A DNA stretch of 64,000 nt from Artemia franciscana (taxonomy: Eukaryota > Arthropoda > Branchiopoda > Anostraca > Artemiidae). The notes beneath the pieces were generated by a model. It was not told the origin of the DNA. It saw nothing but the letters and a program-made list of their open reading frames with translations, and did not search any database. Below, piece by piece: positions 25,961 through 37,560 of the stretch (positions are counted from its first letter, which is position 1; each line of letters starts with the position of its first letter). The translations under genes and the position numbers were made by a program. The stretch lies in assembly GCF_032884065.1 (NCBI RefSeq), contig NC_088863.1, forward strand, positions 62,131,512 through 62,195,511, read 5' to 3'.

Positions 25961-26343
25961 AAAAATAGAAAAAATGTGGTATTTTTACCTTAAGGCATTT
26001 CTGCTAAGATTTTTCAAGTAGATATGTTCTAGAGTATCAGTTTGGTAGAGTTATTTAATATTTACTTTTGTAGAATCTTTTAATCACAAAATAGGAAGAA
26101 CATCAAGAATAATCATGTTTTTTCGGCGGCTAAATCAGGATTTCATGACAATAATGGCTCAAATTAGAAAGTTGTGGTCCAGTTTCTGAAATAGCGGTTC
26201 CGGTCCTAATTCGTTGGGAATAATTGTCCAAAATAGTGGGAATGATGTGTCCTATTTTTATAATTAAGCAAGAACCGTGAAGTACGTTCAACGGTCCACC
26301 TAGTTCAAACTGTACACAGTAGTTTCCTTTTTGAAGACATTGA
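25961..26343. other. AT-rich DNA, nothing recognised
   Basis: Only short chance frames are seen between the tRNA-bearing repeat and the next foldback. Confidence 0.4.
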
Positions 26344-26637
26344 ATAGAAAAAAAAACAAGTTTTTTTAAAATGAAAGTAAGGAGCAACATTAAAACTTAA
26401 AACGAACAGAAATTACTCCGTATATGAAAGGGGCTTTTCCTCCTCAACGCCACGCTCTTTACGCTAAAGTTTCATTACTGTTTAAAAAGTAGAGTTAAGA
26501 GAAAGGGTCAAACTTTAGCGTAAAGAGCGGGGCGTTGAGGAGGAAAAGCCCCTTTCATATTCGGAGTAATTTCTGTTCGTTTTAAGTTTTAATGTTGCTC
26601 CTTACTTTCATTTAAAAAAACTTGTTCTTTTCTATTT
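26344..26637. repeat. Foldback (MITE-like) element, about 294 bp
   Basis: Palindrome with arms of about 125 bp. ATAGAAAAAAAAACAAG...GAAAGTAAGGAGCAACATT...CTCTTTACGCTAAAG is mirrored by CTTTAGCGTAAAGAG...GTTGCTCCTTACTTTC...CTTGTTCTTTTCTAT. The central loop is about 45 bp. No ORF is present. It is non-autonomous and its mobilising enzyme is not visible here. Confidence 0.9.
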
Positions 26638-26908
26638 AATAACTCTTAAAAGGGAACTAGAACTTTGAATTTTCAACCAAATGAGCCTCCTCTAAAGTCA
26701 AACAACCATTCCTACCATAAAACCTAAAATGCCCCGGGGCATAACTTTCTATCCTCGCCAACAGGCTTTGGTAGCTTGTATCAACACCAGAAGCTTTGTT
26801 ATATAATATTTGGACTGTTTTGAATAAATAGAGTGTCTTAAAATTTCTATTGGATGCATATCGGAAAAAAAAGAATGTGGTAGTTGCCCTCTGATCATTT
26901 TTACTCTT
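26638..26908 (+). repeat. Copy of the ACTAGAACTTT module flanking the giant palindrome
   Basis: GGGAACTAGAACTTTGAATT, CCCCGGGGCATAAC and GCCCTCTGATCATTTTTACT match the unit of the array at 34000-37560. The palindrome at 26909-30846 begins within this module, which suggests nested insertion. Confidence 0.7.
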
Positions 26909-27208
26909 AATTAAATAAAAAAAACAAGTTTTTTCAACTGAAAGTAAGGAGTGACATCAAAACTTAAAACGCACAGAAATTACTTCGTATATGAAAGAGG
27001 CTGCTTCCTCATCAACGCCCCGCTCTTTACGCTAAAGTTTGACTCTTTCTCTCAATTCTTCTTTCTAAAACAGTAAAAAACTTTAGCGTAAAGAGCGGGG
27101 CGTTGATGAGGAAGCAGCCTCTTTCATATACGAAGTAATTTCTGTGCGTTTTAAGTTTTGATGTCACTCCTTACTTTCAGTTGAAAAAACTTGTTTTTTT
27201 TATTTAAT
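26909..27208. repeat. Near-perfect 300-bp foldback at the outer end of the left arm
   Basis: Arms of about 130 bp run from AATTAAATAAA through GTAAGGAGTGACATCAAAAC and CTCTTTACGCTAAAG and return in reverse complement. The loop is about 45 bp. Confidence 0.93.
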
Positions 27209-27469
27209 TTCTGAACGTTTTCGAATCAATGCATGTTTTGATTTTGGCTCTCCGCAGAGGAATAATCAAAACGAAATTTGCATATATATTTTTTTTGGCT
27301 CAATGGCTTTCTCATAATTTTGATCGAATGATTTTGAGAAAAAAAGAGCGGGGGACGAAGCCTAGTTGCCCCCCGATTTTTTGGTTAATTAAAAAGGCAA
27401 CTAGAACTTTTAATTTTTTACGAATCTTTTTATTGGTAAAAGATTTACGTAACTTATAAATTAGCTTAC

Positions 27470-27760
27470 GTAAAGAACTTTTGTATTCTCATGTTTTTAT
27501 TACATATATGAGGGGATTCGCCCCATCGTCAGTACCTCGCTCTTTACACTAAAGCTTAAATTTTATCCCAATTCATTAAGAATGACCCCCTGAATCACAA
27601 AAGCCGTAGAATAAGTAGTTGAAATTACCGAAAATACTTTAGCGTAAAGAGCGAGGTATTAGAAGGAGGTGAGCCCCTCATATGGGTAATAATTTCTGTT
27701 TGTTTTAAGTTTTACTGCTGTTCCTTACTTCCAGCTGAAAAAGCTTTTTCACTTTTATTT
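27470..27760. repeat. Diverged foldback inside the left arm
   Basis: TTACATATATGAGGGGATTC...CCTCGCTCTTTACACTAAAG faces CTTTAGCGTAAAGAGCGAGG...GCCCCTCATATGGGTAATAA. It is more diverged than its neighbour at 26909-27208, hence older. Its mirror is at about 29980-30270. Confidence 0.8.
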
Positions 27761-29979
27761 TTTAATTGTTTTTTTTTTAAATAATGCTAGTAAATCCTGC
27801 TCTCCCTTCATGGAAATTTTCTCCCATTACAAATTCTCGAAGGAAAGTTCCCCCAGCATATCCCCCTCTTCTCAACCCCTCCCCCAAACCAAAAAAATCC
27901 TCCTGAAAACGCCTGTATACTTCCCAATAACCATTACTATATGCAAGCACAGGTCAAAGTTTGTAACTTGTTGCCCCTCCCACGGGGACTGTGGGGGAGT
28001 AAATCGTCCCCAAAGACATAGTTATAAGGTTTTTCGACTATGCTGAATAAAATGGCTATCTCAGAATTTTGATCCGTTGACTTTGGGAAAATAATTAGCG
28101 TGGGAGGGGGCCTAGGTGCCCTCCAATTTTTTTTGTCACTTAAAAAGGGCACTAGAACTTTTCATTTCCCTTAGAATGAGCCCTCTTGCAACATTCTAGG
28201 ACAACTGGGTCGATACGATCACCCCTGGGAAAAAAAAAAAACAAATAAACACGCATCCGTGATCTGCCTTCTGGCAAAAAATGCAAAATTCCACATTTTT
28301 GTAGATAGGAGCTCGAAACTTCTACAATAGGGTTCTCTGATACGCTGAATCTGATGGTGTGATTTTCGTTAAGATTCTATGACTTTTAGGGGGCGTTTCC
28401 CCCTATTTTCTAAAATAACGCAAATTTTCTCAGGCTCGTAACTTTTGATGGGTAAGACTAAACTTGATGAAACTTATATATTTAAAACCAGCATTAAAAT
28501 GCGATTCTTTTGATGTAGCTATTGGTATCAAAATTCCATTTTTTAGAGTTTTGGTTACTATTGAGCCAGGTCGCTCCTTACTACAGTTCGTTACCACGAA
28601 CTGTTTGATACACTGAAATACTTGTGTGATATTTGTTACCAACACCCGGCACTCAGTTTCCATCAGAGACCCAGTTTCAATGAGGCCACGCCTATTAAGA
28701 AAAATCAACAAACCTGTCAACTAACAAGAAAAGTATGGAAACATCCGATTCATCACAATTTAAGCCAAAAGCTGGACTGAAGTTAAGATAAAATGCATTC
28801 GACTCATAGCCTTTGCCAAATCTCACAAAGACAGGTTTTTACTCTTCTTTTTTTTCTTCAGAAGTCATGACTTTCCTGGTTACATTCTTTTGGCTGTCAT
28901 AAAACACAATGCTATAAAGTCAAAAATGACTTGCATTCTACAAAATTAGCTGACAAATTTTTCCAAATATGAGGGTCAGTTCAGACTTTACGAGTTACAA
29001 CAAAGTCTTGGCTTCATTCACACATGATGCGCGAATGCATGGTTATTTGTTTCTTCGTTAGATTGCGTTTTGATTTTCTCAGGGTGATTGTATCAAACCA
29101 ATGATCCTATAAGATCAGGAGAAGGCTTATCAAACAGTTCGTGGTAACGAACTGTAGTAAGGAGCGACCCGGCTCAATAGTAACCAAAACTCTAAAAAAT
29201 GGAATTTTGATACCAATAGCTACATCAAAAGAATCGCATTTTAATGCTGGTTTTAAATATATAAGTTTCATCAAGTTTAGTCTTACCCATCAAAAGTTAC
29301 GAGCCTGAGAAAATTTGCGTTATTTTAGAAAATAGGGGGAAACGCCCCCTAAAAGTCATAGAATCTTAACGAAAATCACACCATCAGATTCAGCGTATCA
29401 GATAACCCTACTGTAGAAGTTTCGAGCTCCTATCTACAAAAATGTGGAATTTTGCATTTTTTGCCAGAAGGCAGATCACGGATGCGTGTTTATTTGTTTT
29501 TTTGTTTTTTTTTTTTGTTTTTTTTTCCCCAGGGGTGATCGTATCGACCCAGTTGTCCTAGAATGTTGCAAGAGGGCTCATTCTAACGAAAATGAAAAGT
29601 TCTAGTGCCCTTTTTAAGTGACCAAAAAAATTGGAGGGCACCTAGGCCCCCTCCCACGCTAATTATTTTCCCAAAGTCAACGGATCAAAATTCTGAGATA
29701 GCCATTTTATTCAGCGTAGTCGAAAAACCTTATAACTATGTCTTTGGGGACGACTTACTCCCCCACAGTCCCCGTGGGAGGGGCAACAAGTTACAAACTT
29801 TGACCTGTGCTTACATATAGTAATGGTTATTGGGAAGTATACAGGCGTTTTCAGGAGGATTTTTTTGGTTTGGGGGAGGGGTTGAGAAGAGGGGGATATG
29901 TTGGGGGAACTTTCCTTCGAGAATTTGTAATGGGAGAAGAAAATTTCCATGAAGGGAGAGCAGGATTTACTAGCATTAT

Positions 29980-30270
29980 TAAAAAAAAAACAATTAAAAA
30001 ATAAAAGTGAAAAAGCTTTTTCAGCTGGAAGTAAGGAACAGCAATAAAACTGAAAACAAACAGAAATTATTACCCATATGAGGGGCTCACCTCCTTCTAA
30101 TACCTCGCTCTTTACGCTAAAGTATTTTCGGTAATTTCAACTACTTATTCTACGGCTTTTGTGATTCAGGGGGTCATTCTTAATGAATTGGGATAAAATT
30201 TAAGCTTTAGTGTAAAGAGCGAGGTACTGACGATGGGGCGAATCCCCTCATGTATGTAATAAAAACATGA
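29980..30270. repeat. Diverged foldback inside the right arm
   Basis: Mirror image of 27470-27760 within the right arm of giant foldback 1, with the same internal mismatches. The foldback was therefore already present before the arm duplicated in inverted orientation. Confidence 0.8.
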
Positions 30271-30546
30271 GAATACAAAAGTTCTTTACGTAAGCTAATT
30301 TATAAGTTACGTAAATCTTTTACCAATAAAAAGATTCGTAAAAAATTAAAAGTTCTAGTTGCCTTTTTAATTAACCAAAAAATCGGGGGGCAACTAGGCT
30401 TCGTCCCCCGCTCTTTTTTTCTCAAAATCATTCGATCAAAATTATGAGAAAGCTATTGAGCCAAAAAAAAATATGCAAATTTCGTTTTGATCATTCCTCT
30501 GCGGAGAGCCAAAATCAAAACATGCATTGATTCAAAAACGTTCAGA

Positions 30547-30846
30547 AATTAAATAAAAAAAACAAGTTTTTTCAACTGAAAGTAAGGAGTGACATCAAAA
30601 CTTAAAACGCACAGAAATTACTTCGTATATGAAAGAGGCTGCTTCCTCATCAACGCCCCGCTCTTTACGCTAAAGTTTTTTACTGTTTTAGAAAGAAGAA
30701 TTGAGAGAAAGAGTCAAACTTTAGCGTAAAGAGCGGGGCGTTGATGAGGAAGCAGCCTCTTTCATATACGAAGTAATTTCTGTGCGTTTTAAGTTTTGAT
30801 GTCACTCCTTACTTTCAGTTGAAAAAACTTGTTTTTTTTATTTAAT
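30547..30846. repeat. Near-perfect 300-bp foldback at the outer end of the right arm
   Basis: Mirror of 26909-27208. Because the unit is itself palindromic, both outer ends of the giant element start and finish with the same sequence. Confidence 0.92.
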
Positions 30847-31219
30847 TCAAACGGAAATGAAGTTTTAGTGCAATTTAAAGTAACTAAAAACATTACGTCG
30901 CGAGAAAATGGAGTTTCCAGTCACTTCTTGGCACTAAATCACGATTTGCCCAAAAGAGGACCAAGTTGCTATCGATAGAAATCTCTCAGATAGGCATTAA
31001 AAGAAAACAAAAAAACAAACAAACATATGCTCAGTTTCCTAATTGCAAAGAAAGTATTACTGAAAGGTGGTGCAATCGTTCCTGGAAAGCCACGCATACC
31101 ATACATAATAAACGGTTAATATAAACATTTATCTTTAATGCTTGATTTACAATTATGTTGATTCATTTGATTTTTCAGGAAAATAATAAAAAAAAAAAAA
31201 AATCCGACAAAGAAGTTTT
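30847..31219. other. Intergenic DNA, nothing recognised
   Basis: AT-rich with short A-runs; no coding signal. Confidence 0.4.
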
Positions 31220-32640
31220 CTAACGAAAAGTAAAGGCCATAAAACTTAAGATCAGAAGAAATAGAAACCTAATATAACTCAAACTCAAAACAAACAGAAA
31301 TTACTATTAAAGAATAAATGAAACCCAAAACGAACAGAAATTAAATAAACAATCATAGAAAAAAAATACAACAGGTACTAATATAAATCAATAAATAAAT
31401 CTCAAAACGAGTAGAGCTTAAGCTAAATATGCAAATCAAGCTTAAACTGGAAATAAATATTTTGCTATTGAAGCATAAACAAAGCCTAAAGCGAACAATC
31501 ATAACAAACAAACAAACAATAGTTACTAATATAAATGAGCAAATAAATGTTAAAACTACTGAAACGTAAATTGAATATGTAAATCAAGCTTGAAAAGAGT
31601 TTGAGTTTTGTCTCCTTTTTTCACTGAAAAATTCTAAAACCAACGGTATCATCGGCACTTTACTGAAAACTATGTGTCTTGAATATATTTGAAAGGTACA
31701 AATAAAATCAAACTGAATGTTTGATATATAATATTATTAATTGTTGAAAGATCGTCAGTTCAATATTTTATTTCACTGTAATTTTATTTTAATTTTCAAT
31801 GCTGTAATAACGGGAAAAGAAAACATTTGTAATATGATTTGTTTTCAGCAAAACACCAATGACAAAGCAGGCTTTAGACTTTTTCAGTTAGGGAAGGGGG
31901 CAGAATCCAAACTCTTGTTTTTAGTGCTGCTATATTTGCCTTGAACAGTCTTGGAAAAAAAACAATAAATTAAACTAAATACTTGATTTAAAATGATATT
32001 AATAGCTGAAAGCTAATCAGTTCAAAATTCGATTTTACTCTAATTTTTATGTTAATGTTTAGTTCAAAATTTAATTTTACCATAATTTTATGTTTATTTT
32101 CAATTTCTTAATAAGTACAAAAGTACAAATTCGTTTTCAGTAAAGCGCCAATGACGCAGTAGGTTTTAGAATTCTACAGTGAAAGAAGGAGGCAAAACCT
32201 AAAGTCTTCTTTGTAGAGATTTTTGTTCGAATCTAGCTGAGTTTGCATATTCAATTTAAGTTTCACTCGTTTTATTTAATCATTTATTTTAGTAACTATT
32301 GGCGTTTGTTTGCTATGATGGTTTATTTAATTTCTGTTCATTTTGGGTTTCATTTATGCCTTAATAGCAGAATATTTTTGCTCGTTTTAAGCTTGATTTG
32401 CATATTCAACTTAGCTTCACTCGCTTTGAGATTTATTTATTCATTTATATTAGTAGGCTACCTGTTGTATGTTTTTTTTCTATGATTGTTTATTTAATTT
32501 CTGTTCGTTTTGGGTTTCATTTATTTTTTAATAGTAATTTCTGGTTGCTTTGAGTTTGAGTTATTGTAGGTTTCTATTTCTTCTGATCTGAAGTTTCATA
32601 TGGCCTTTACTTTTCTTAAAAAAACTTCTTTTCCAGAAAG
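31220..32640. repeat. Inverted repeat, arms about 390 bp, about 85% similar
   Basis: 31220-31610 (AAAAGTAAAGGCCAT...GATCAGAAGAAATAGAAACC...GAAACCCAAAACGAACAGAA) is the diverged reverse complement of 32250-32640. Within each arm the motif CAAAACGAACAGAAATTAAA recurs about every 150-200 bases. The interior (31611-32249) holds two units of the tandem family described next. Confidence 0.8.
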
Positions 32641-33630
32641 TTTTTTCTTTAAATTAATTTGTTTCTTTTTGATTGCAAAAGTTTCAAGTTTTCAAATTCC
32701 CAGTTTCAAAATTTTTTTTTTTTTTTATTCCAAAATAAATTAGCAGTTTTGGTAAGAACTAATAATAATGATATTAATTGCTGTAAGCCACAAGCTCAAG
32801 ATTTTGTTTCACCCTGGCCGGATTTAAAGCTTTGACGCCTCTAGGCCCAAGTGTTTTTGCCGCTTTGTTTTTGCAATATTTTCAGGGTAATCCCCGATAC
32901 TTCAGGAATAGTGAAAGCCAGAGGGCCTAGTGGGCACATTGGTAAATCTTGGTCGGGTTTCACTGCAATTTTCATTTTATTTTCGATTTTGTAATAAGAA
33001 CAAAAGAAAATATTTGTAATATAATTCCTTTTAAAAAAGCGCCAAACATGCTGCAAACCTTAAACTTTTACCATTAGAGAAACGGACAGTAACCATACTC
33101 TTGTTTGTAGTGAAGGCAACATTCAGTAGAAGTATATAACCCCAACTCCCTGAGAACGACCGCGGTCTAACAACCAATTGTCTCACTTGTCTTTGAATTC
33201 TATTCTCCCAATTATTATAATAAAAAAGGTAAACTAATTTTGCAGAACTGTGTAGACACTTAAATAAGAGAATGATAATTCAAGTAAGAGATTTGGTTAT
33301 TTAAGCAAGAGAATGACCATTAGAGAATGACCGTTAGGAAAACGGGCAGTAGCCATAATCTTGCTTGTAGTGAAGATACCATTCATTAAAAGTACACAAC
33401 CCCTACTACGTGAAAACGATGGCAGTCTAAAAGCCAATCCTTAATCGGATTCTGGCTTGTCTTTGAATTATATTCTCCCACCTATTATAATAAAAAAAAG
33501 TAAACTTAGTTTTGCAGAACTATATAGTCACTTAAATAAGAGACTTAAATAATTACTTTTCCCGTTTGGAAAAGGAGCAGTAGCCATACTCTATTGTAGT
33601 GAAGACACCATTCATTAGAACTAATAAACC
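31735..33630 (+). repeat. Interrupted tandem family (about 230-250-bp units)
   Basis: Units start near 31735, 31990 and 32765, sharing TTTTCA(G)CAAAACACCAATGAC / AAAGCGCCAA and an ATTTTATTTTAATTTTCAAT-like stretch. The run continues with units near 33070, 33320 and 33555 sharing CAGTAACCATACTCTTG, TGTAGTGAAG and CTTGTCTTTGAATTCTATTC. The right arm of the inverted repeat (32250-32640) lies between units two and three. No coding capacity is seen. Confidence 0.7.
32814..32956. mobile_element. hAT-type MITE, 143 bp
   Basis: The element begins CTGGCCGGATTTAAAG and ends (complement) CCGACCAAGATTTACC, with inner inverted pair CTAGGCCC / GGGCCTAG. It is flanked by the 8-bp pair GTTTCACC (32806-32813) and GTTTCACT (32957-32964), the target-site length typical of hAT elements. 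The paralogous unit at 31765-31800 has the uninterrupted site TTATTTCACTGTAATTTTA, so this is a real insertion. There is no transposase, so it is non-autonomous. Confidence 0.75.
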
Positions 33631-33769
33631 GGTATTTTTTTGGAAAGAATTGGGGAATAAAAATTCGGAAAGTTTTTTTTTTTAATTAATTTTTGTTCAT
33701 TGTTTCATTGCAAAAAGTTTTAAGTTAAAAAAAAATTGTTTCAAAATAAGATTTTTTTCCCAACATCAA

Positions 33770-33925
33770 ACTTTCATCAAAGTATCAAAACTAGTATCAA
33801 AGCAAACAAATCATCAAAGTAATGACAATCAAGTCGCACCACTTACAGCCCTTGCACCGTAAATCCAAAAAAATCCCTAAATCCAAGCATCAAAGTAAAC
33901 AAAGTATCAAAGTAACAATAACTAA
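33770..33925 (+). repeat. ATCAAAGTA-type minisatellite
   Basis: Variants of ATCAAAGTA occur about seven times, interspersed with ACAA-rich words. It is degenerate. Confidence 0.6.
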
Positions 33926-33999
33926 GTTCCGTAACTCAGATCCTTTTCCCCACAGCTGGGGGGGGGGGTTCAACCACTGAATCATAGTTATTTGGCCTT

Positions 34000-36900
34000 T
34001 AAACTATTTTGAACAAAATGGCTGTCTTCAAATTTCAACCGGATGTCCTTTGGGAAAGTAAGGCGTATGCTAGTTGGCCATTGATCATTTTTGACTCTTA
34101 AAAAAGAACTACAAGTTCAAATTTCTGTTCGACTGAGCCCCCTCCAAAGTTAATAAGACCACCCCTTCCACAGAACCTTATATTCTAATAATGGGCAATA
34201 AACATAAGTTACAATCCTTACCCTGGGATCTAGGGAAGATTCCTCAACCCCTAAGTTATACTAGTTTGAATTTTGGAGTACATTGAACAAAATAGCTAGT
34301 TCAAAATTTTGGTAAGATGCATTTGGACAAACAAGGCACAAGAGGGAGGGGCTTTTTACTTTTTGATCACTTCCGATTCTTAAGAACTCATAACTTACAT
34401 AAGTCACAATTCTTGTCCCGGCTGTTATAGAGAATTTCTCAACCCCTAATTTATAGTAATTTGAATTTTGGACTATTTTGAACAAAATCTTTATCTCAAA
34501 AATTTATCAGATGTATTTGGGGGAAAAAGCGAGGGGAGGGGTAGATACCCTTCAATCGCTTTTGATGACTCTTAAAAGGTAACTTGAACTTTCAATTTCC
34601 AATCCAACTAGTTATCTTTGAAGTTTATACGTCCCCTTTTATATAACCTTATAAGCCCCCGGGGCATAGCTCACAACACTTCCCCCGGGCTCTGGGGGAT
34701 GTGTTGAAACCAGAGTTTTTGTTATAAACTATTTTGAACAAAAAAGCTATCTCAAAATTTTGTTTGGATGCATCTGGAGAAAAAGGGTGTTAGAGGGGCT
34801 AGTTGCCCTCCGATCTCTTTTGACTCTTAGAAACCGAACTAGAACGTTCAATTTCCAATCAAATGAGCCCTCTCTGAAGCCTTTACAAGTATCTCTTCCA
34901 TAAGAACCATATATGCCCGATGGCGATAACTTACAACAACGCCTGCCCCGGACCCTGAGGGATTGTGTCGACCCCAGAGTTTTCGTTATATGATCTTTCA
35001 AATATTTTTTTAATGGCTATTTCAAAGTTCTTATCGGATCGGTTTGAGGAAAGTAGGGCGTGGATGGAGGGGCTAGCTGCCCTTCAATCTCTTTCGACTC
35101 TTGAAACATGAAACTAAAACTTCCAATTCCCAATCAGATCTTGGAAGTTTATACGAGCATCCCTTCCATAAGAACCATATATATTCCCGGAGCATAATTT
35201 ACAACGCTAGCCCCCATGCCCTGGGGGGTTTCTTCGACCCAGAAGTTTTCTTATCTGATCTTTAAACTAATTTTAACAAAATAACTATCTCGAAATTATT
35301 GTCGGATAGGTCAGGGGAAAAAGGGCGTGGAGGGGGTGGGGTAGTTGCCCTCCAGTCACTTTTGACTCCTAAAAAGTGAATTAGAACTTTCTATTTCCAA
35401 TCAAATGAGCCCTCAATGAAGTTTATAAAGGTATCCCTTCCGTGAGAACCATATACACTCCCAGGGTATAACTTGGAACGCATTCCCCCGGGCTTAAGAG
35501 TTGTACCGACACCAAGTTTGTCTCATCTGACAAATGAACTGTTTTTAAAAATGGTTCTAAGAAATTTTATCAGAAGGGTTGGGGGAAAAGGACTAGGGGA
35601 GGGGGCGGGTTGTCCTTGGATCTCTCTTGACTCTTAAAAAGTGCACTAGAACTTTAAATTTCCGAATGAACCCTTTTTGAAGTTTATATGAACACTTCTT
35701 TCCTAAGAACCATATATATATTCCAAGGGCATAGCTTGCAACGCCTGCCCTTAGGCCCTGGGGGGTTGTTAATTACCTGAATTTTTGTTATCTGAACTTG
35801 GAACTATTTTTAATAATGTAGCTATTTCTAGTTTTTATTGGATGCATTTGGAGAAAAAGGGGCGTAGTGGGGTCTTCTTGCCCTCCAATTCATTTTGAAT
35901 CTCAAGAACTGAACTAGAACTTTCAATTTCCAATCAAATGAGCCCTCTCTGCAGTTTATAAAAGCCTCCTTTCCATAAGGACCATGTATGACCCCAGGGC
36001 ATGACTTACAACGCCTGCCCCCAGACTGGGAGTTTGTGTCAACATAGTTTTCATTATAAGAATCTTCAAACTATTTTTGTAAAATTGGCTATCTTAAAGT
36101 TCTTATCTGATGGATTGGAGGAAAAAGGGGTTGGGCGGGGGGTAGTCCTTGGATCTCTTTTGACTCTTAAAAAGTGCACTAGTACTTTCAATTTCCGAAT
36201 GAACCCTTTTTGAAGTTTATATGAGCACTTCTTTCCTAAGAACCATATATATTCCCAGTGCATAGCTTACAACGCCTGCCCCCTGGCCCCGAGGGGGGGG
36301 AAGCACCTGATTTTTGTTATCTGACCTTTGAACCATTTTTAACAAAATGGCTACCTTAAATTTTCTATCGGTTGCATTTGGAGAAAAAGGGGCGTGGGGG
36401 GGTCTAGTTGCCCTCCAATTCCTTGTGACTCTCAAAACTTGTGACTAGAATTTTCAATTTTCAATCAAATAAGCCCTCTATAAAGTTTATGCAAGCATCC
36501 CTTCCATAAGAGCCATATATACCCCCAGAGCATAATTTACAACGCCTGACCCCGGGCTCTGGTTGCATCGACAAAGGAGTTGTTTTTACCTGACCTTTGA
36601 ACTAGTCTTCACAAAACGGTTATCTCAAAATTACTGCCAGAATGGTTTGGGGGAAAAAGAGTGTGTGTGTGTGTGGGGGGGCGGGGTAATTACCCTCCGA
36701 TCTATTTTGACTCTTTAAAACTGAATTAAAACTTTCAATTTCTAATCAACCTCAATGAAGTCTATACAAGCATCCCTTCCATAAGAACAATACATGCCTA
36801 CAGGCCAACTTAGAACGCATACCCTCAGGCTCTAGAAGTTGTAGGAAGTCGGAATTATTCTTATCTGACCTTTGAGCTATTTAAAAAAATGGTCATCTCA

Positions 36901-37560
36901 AAATTTTTATCGGATGGGTCTGGGGAAAAGCGGCTAGAGAGGGGGGGGGGGGGTGGGTGGGTTGCCCATGGATCTGTGTTGACTCTTAAAAAGTGAAGTA
37001 GAACTTTAAATTTCTGATCAAATGAGCCATTTGAAATTTATATGAGCATTCCTTTCCTAAGAACTATATATATACCCCAAGTGCATAGCTTACAACGCCT
37101 GCCCCCTGGCCCTGGTGGGGGGGAAGCACCTGAGTTTTTTTTATCTGACCTTTGAGCCATTTTTAACAAAATGACTACCTCAAATTTTCTATTGGATGTA
37201 TTTAGAGAAAAAGGGGCGTGGGGGGACTAGTTACCCTCCAATTCCTTGTGATTCTCAAAACTGAACTAGAATTTTCAATTTTAAATCAAATGAGCCCTCT
37301 ATAAAGCTTATGCAAGCATCCCTTCCATAAGAACAATATATGGCCCCAGGGCATAACTTACAATGCCTGCCCCTGGGTCCTATGGGGTTGTGCCGACAAC
37401 GGAGTTTTTTTATATGATCTTTGAACTATTTTTAACGACATGGTTATATCAAAATATTTTTTGGATACATTTGAGGAAAAGGGTGTGGGTGGGGACTAGA
37501 ACTTCCAGTTTCTAATTGAATGAGCCCCTTCCGAATGTCATGCACCCTTCCATATGAAGT
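34000..37560 (+). repeat. Satellite-like array, about 13 units of roughly 270 bp
   Basis: Each unit contains in order: GAAAAAGGGCGTGG with a G-run, TAGTTGCCCTCCAAT, TTTTGACTCTTAAAAA, ACTAGAACTTTCAATTTCC, CAATCAAATGAGCCCTC, CATCCCTTCCATAAGAACC, CCCAGGGCATAACTTACAAC and GACCTTTGAACTATTTT. The AATTTCC...GAGCC marker recurs near 34123, 34600, 34855, 35130, 35397, 35665, 35930, 36195, 36460, 36745, 37015, 37285 and 37520. G-run lengths vary between units, and (GT)n appears at about 36660-36676. The short ORFs inside are repeat by-products. Confidence 0.9.

Larger units (their letters stand above)
26909..30846. mobile_element. Giant foldback element 1 (arms about 1.7 kb)
   Basis: The left arm 26909-28610 and right arm 29128-30846 are reverse complements along their whole length with only scattered single-base differences. 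Much of the length difference is a longer T-run in the right arm (about 29495-29530). The outer ends read AATTAAATAAAAAAAACAAG and its complement. The arms meet at CAGTTCGTTACCACGAACTG, itself a hairpin. The loop (28611-29127) has no ORF. Each arm contains, from outside in: a near-perfect 300-bp foldback, an ACTAGAACTTTT module, a second diverged foldback, and further modules. ORFs inside (27937-28152 minus and its mirror 29605-29820 plus) are repeat-derived. Near-identity means recent formation, conversion between arms, or an assembly inversion artefact. Confidence 0.9.

Noticed and set aside
27937-28152. 71-codon ORF duplicated at 29605-29820
   Set aside because: It lies in mirror-image palindrome arms and repeat modules; the proline-rich text comes from the G/C-rich repeat.
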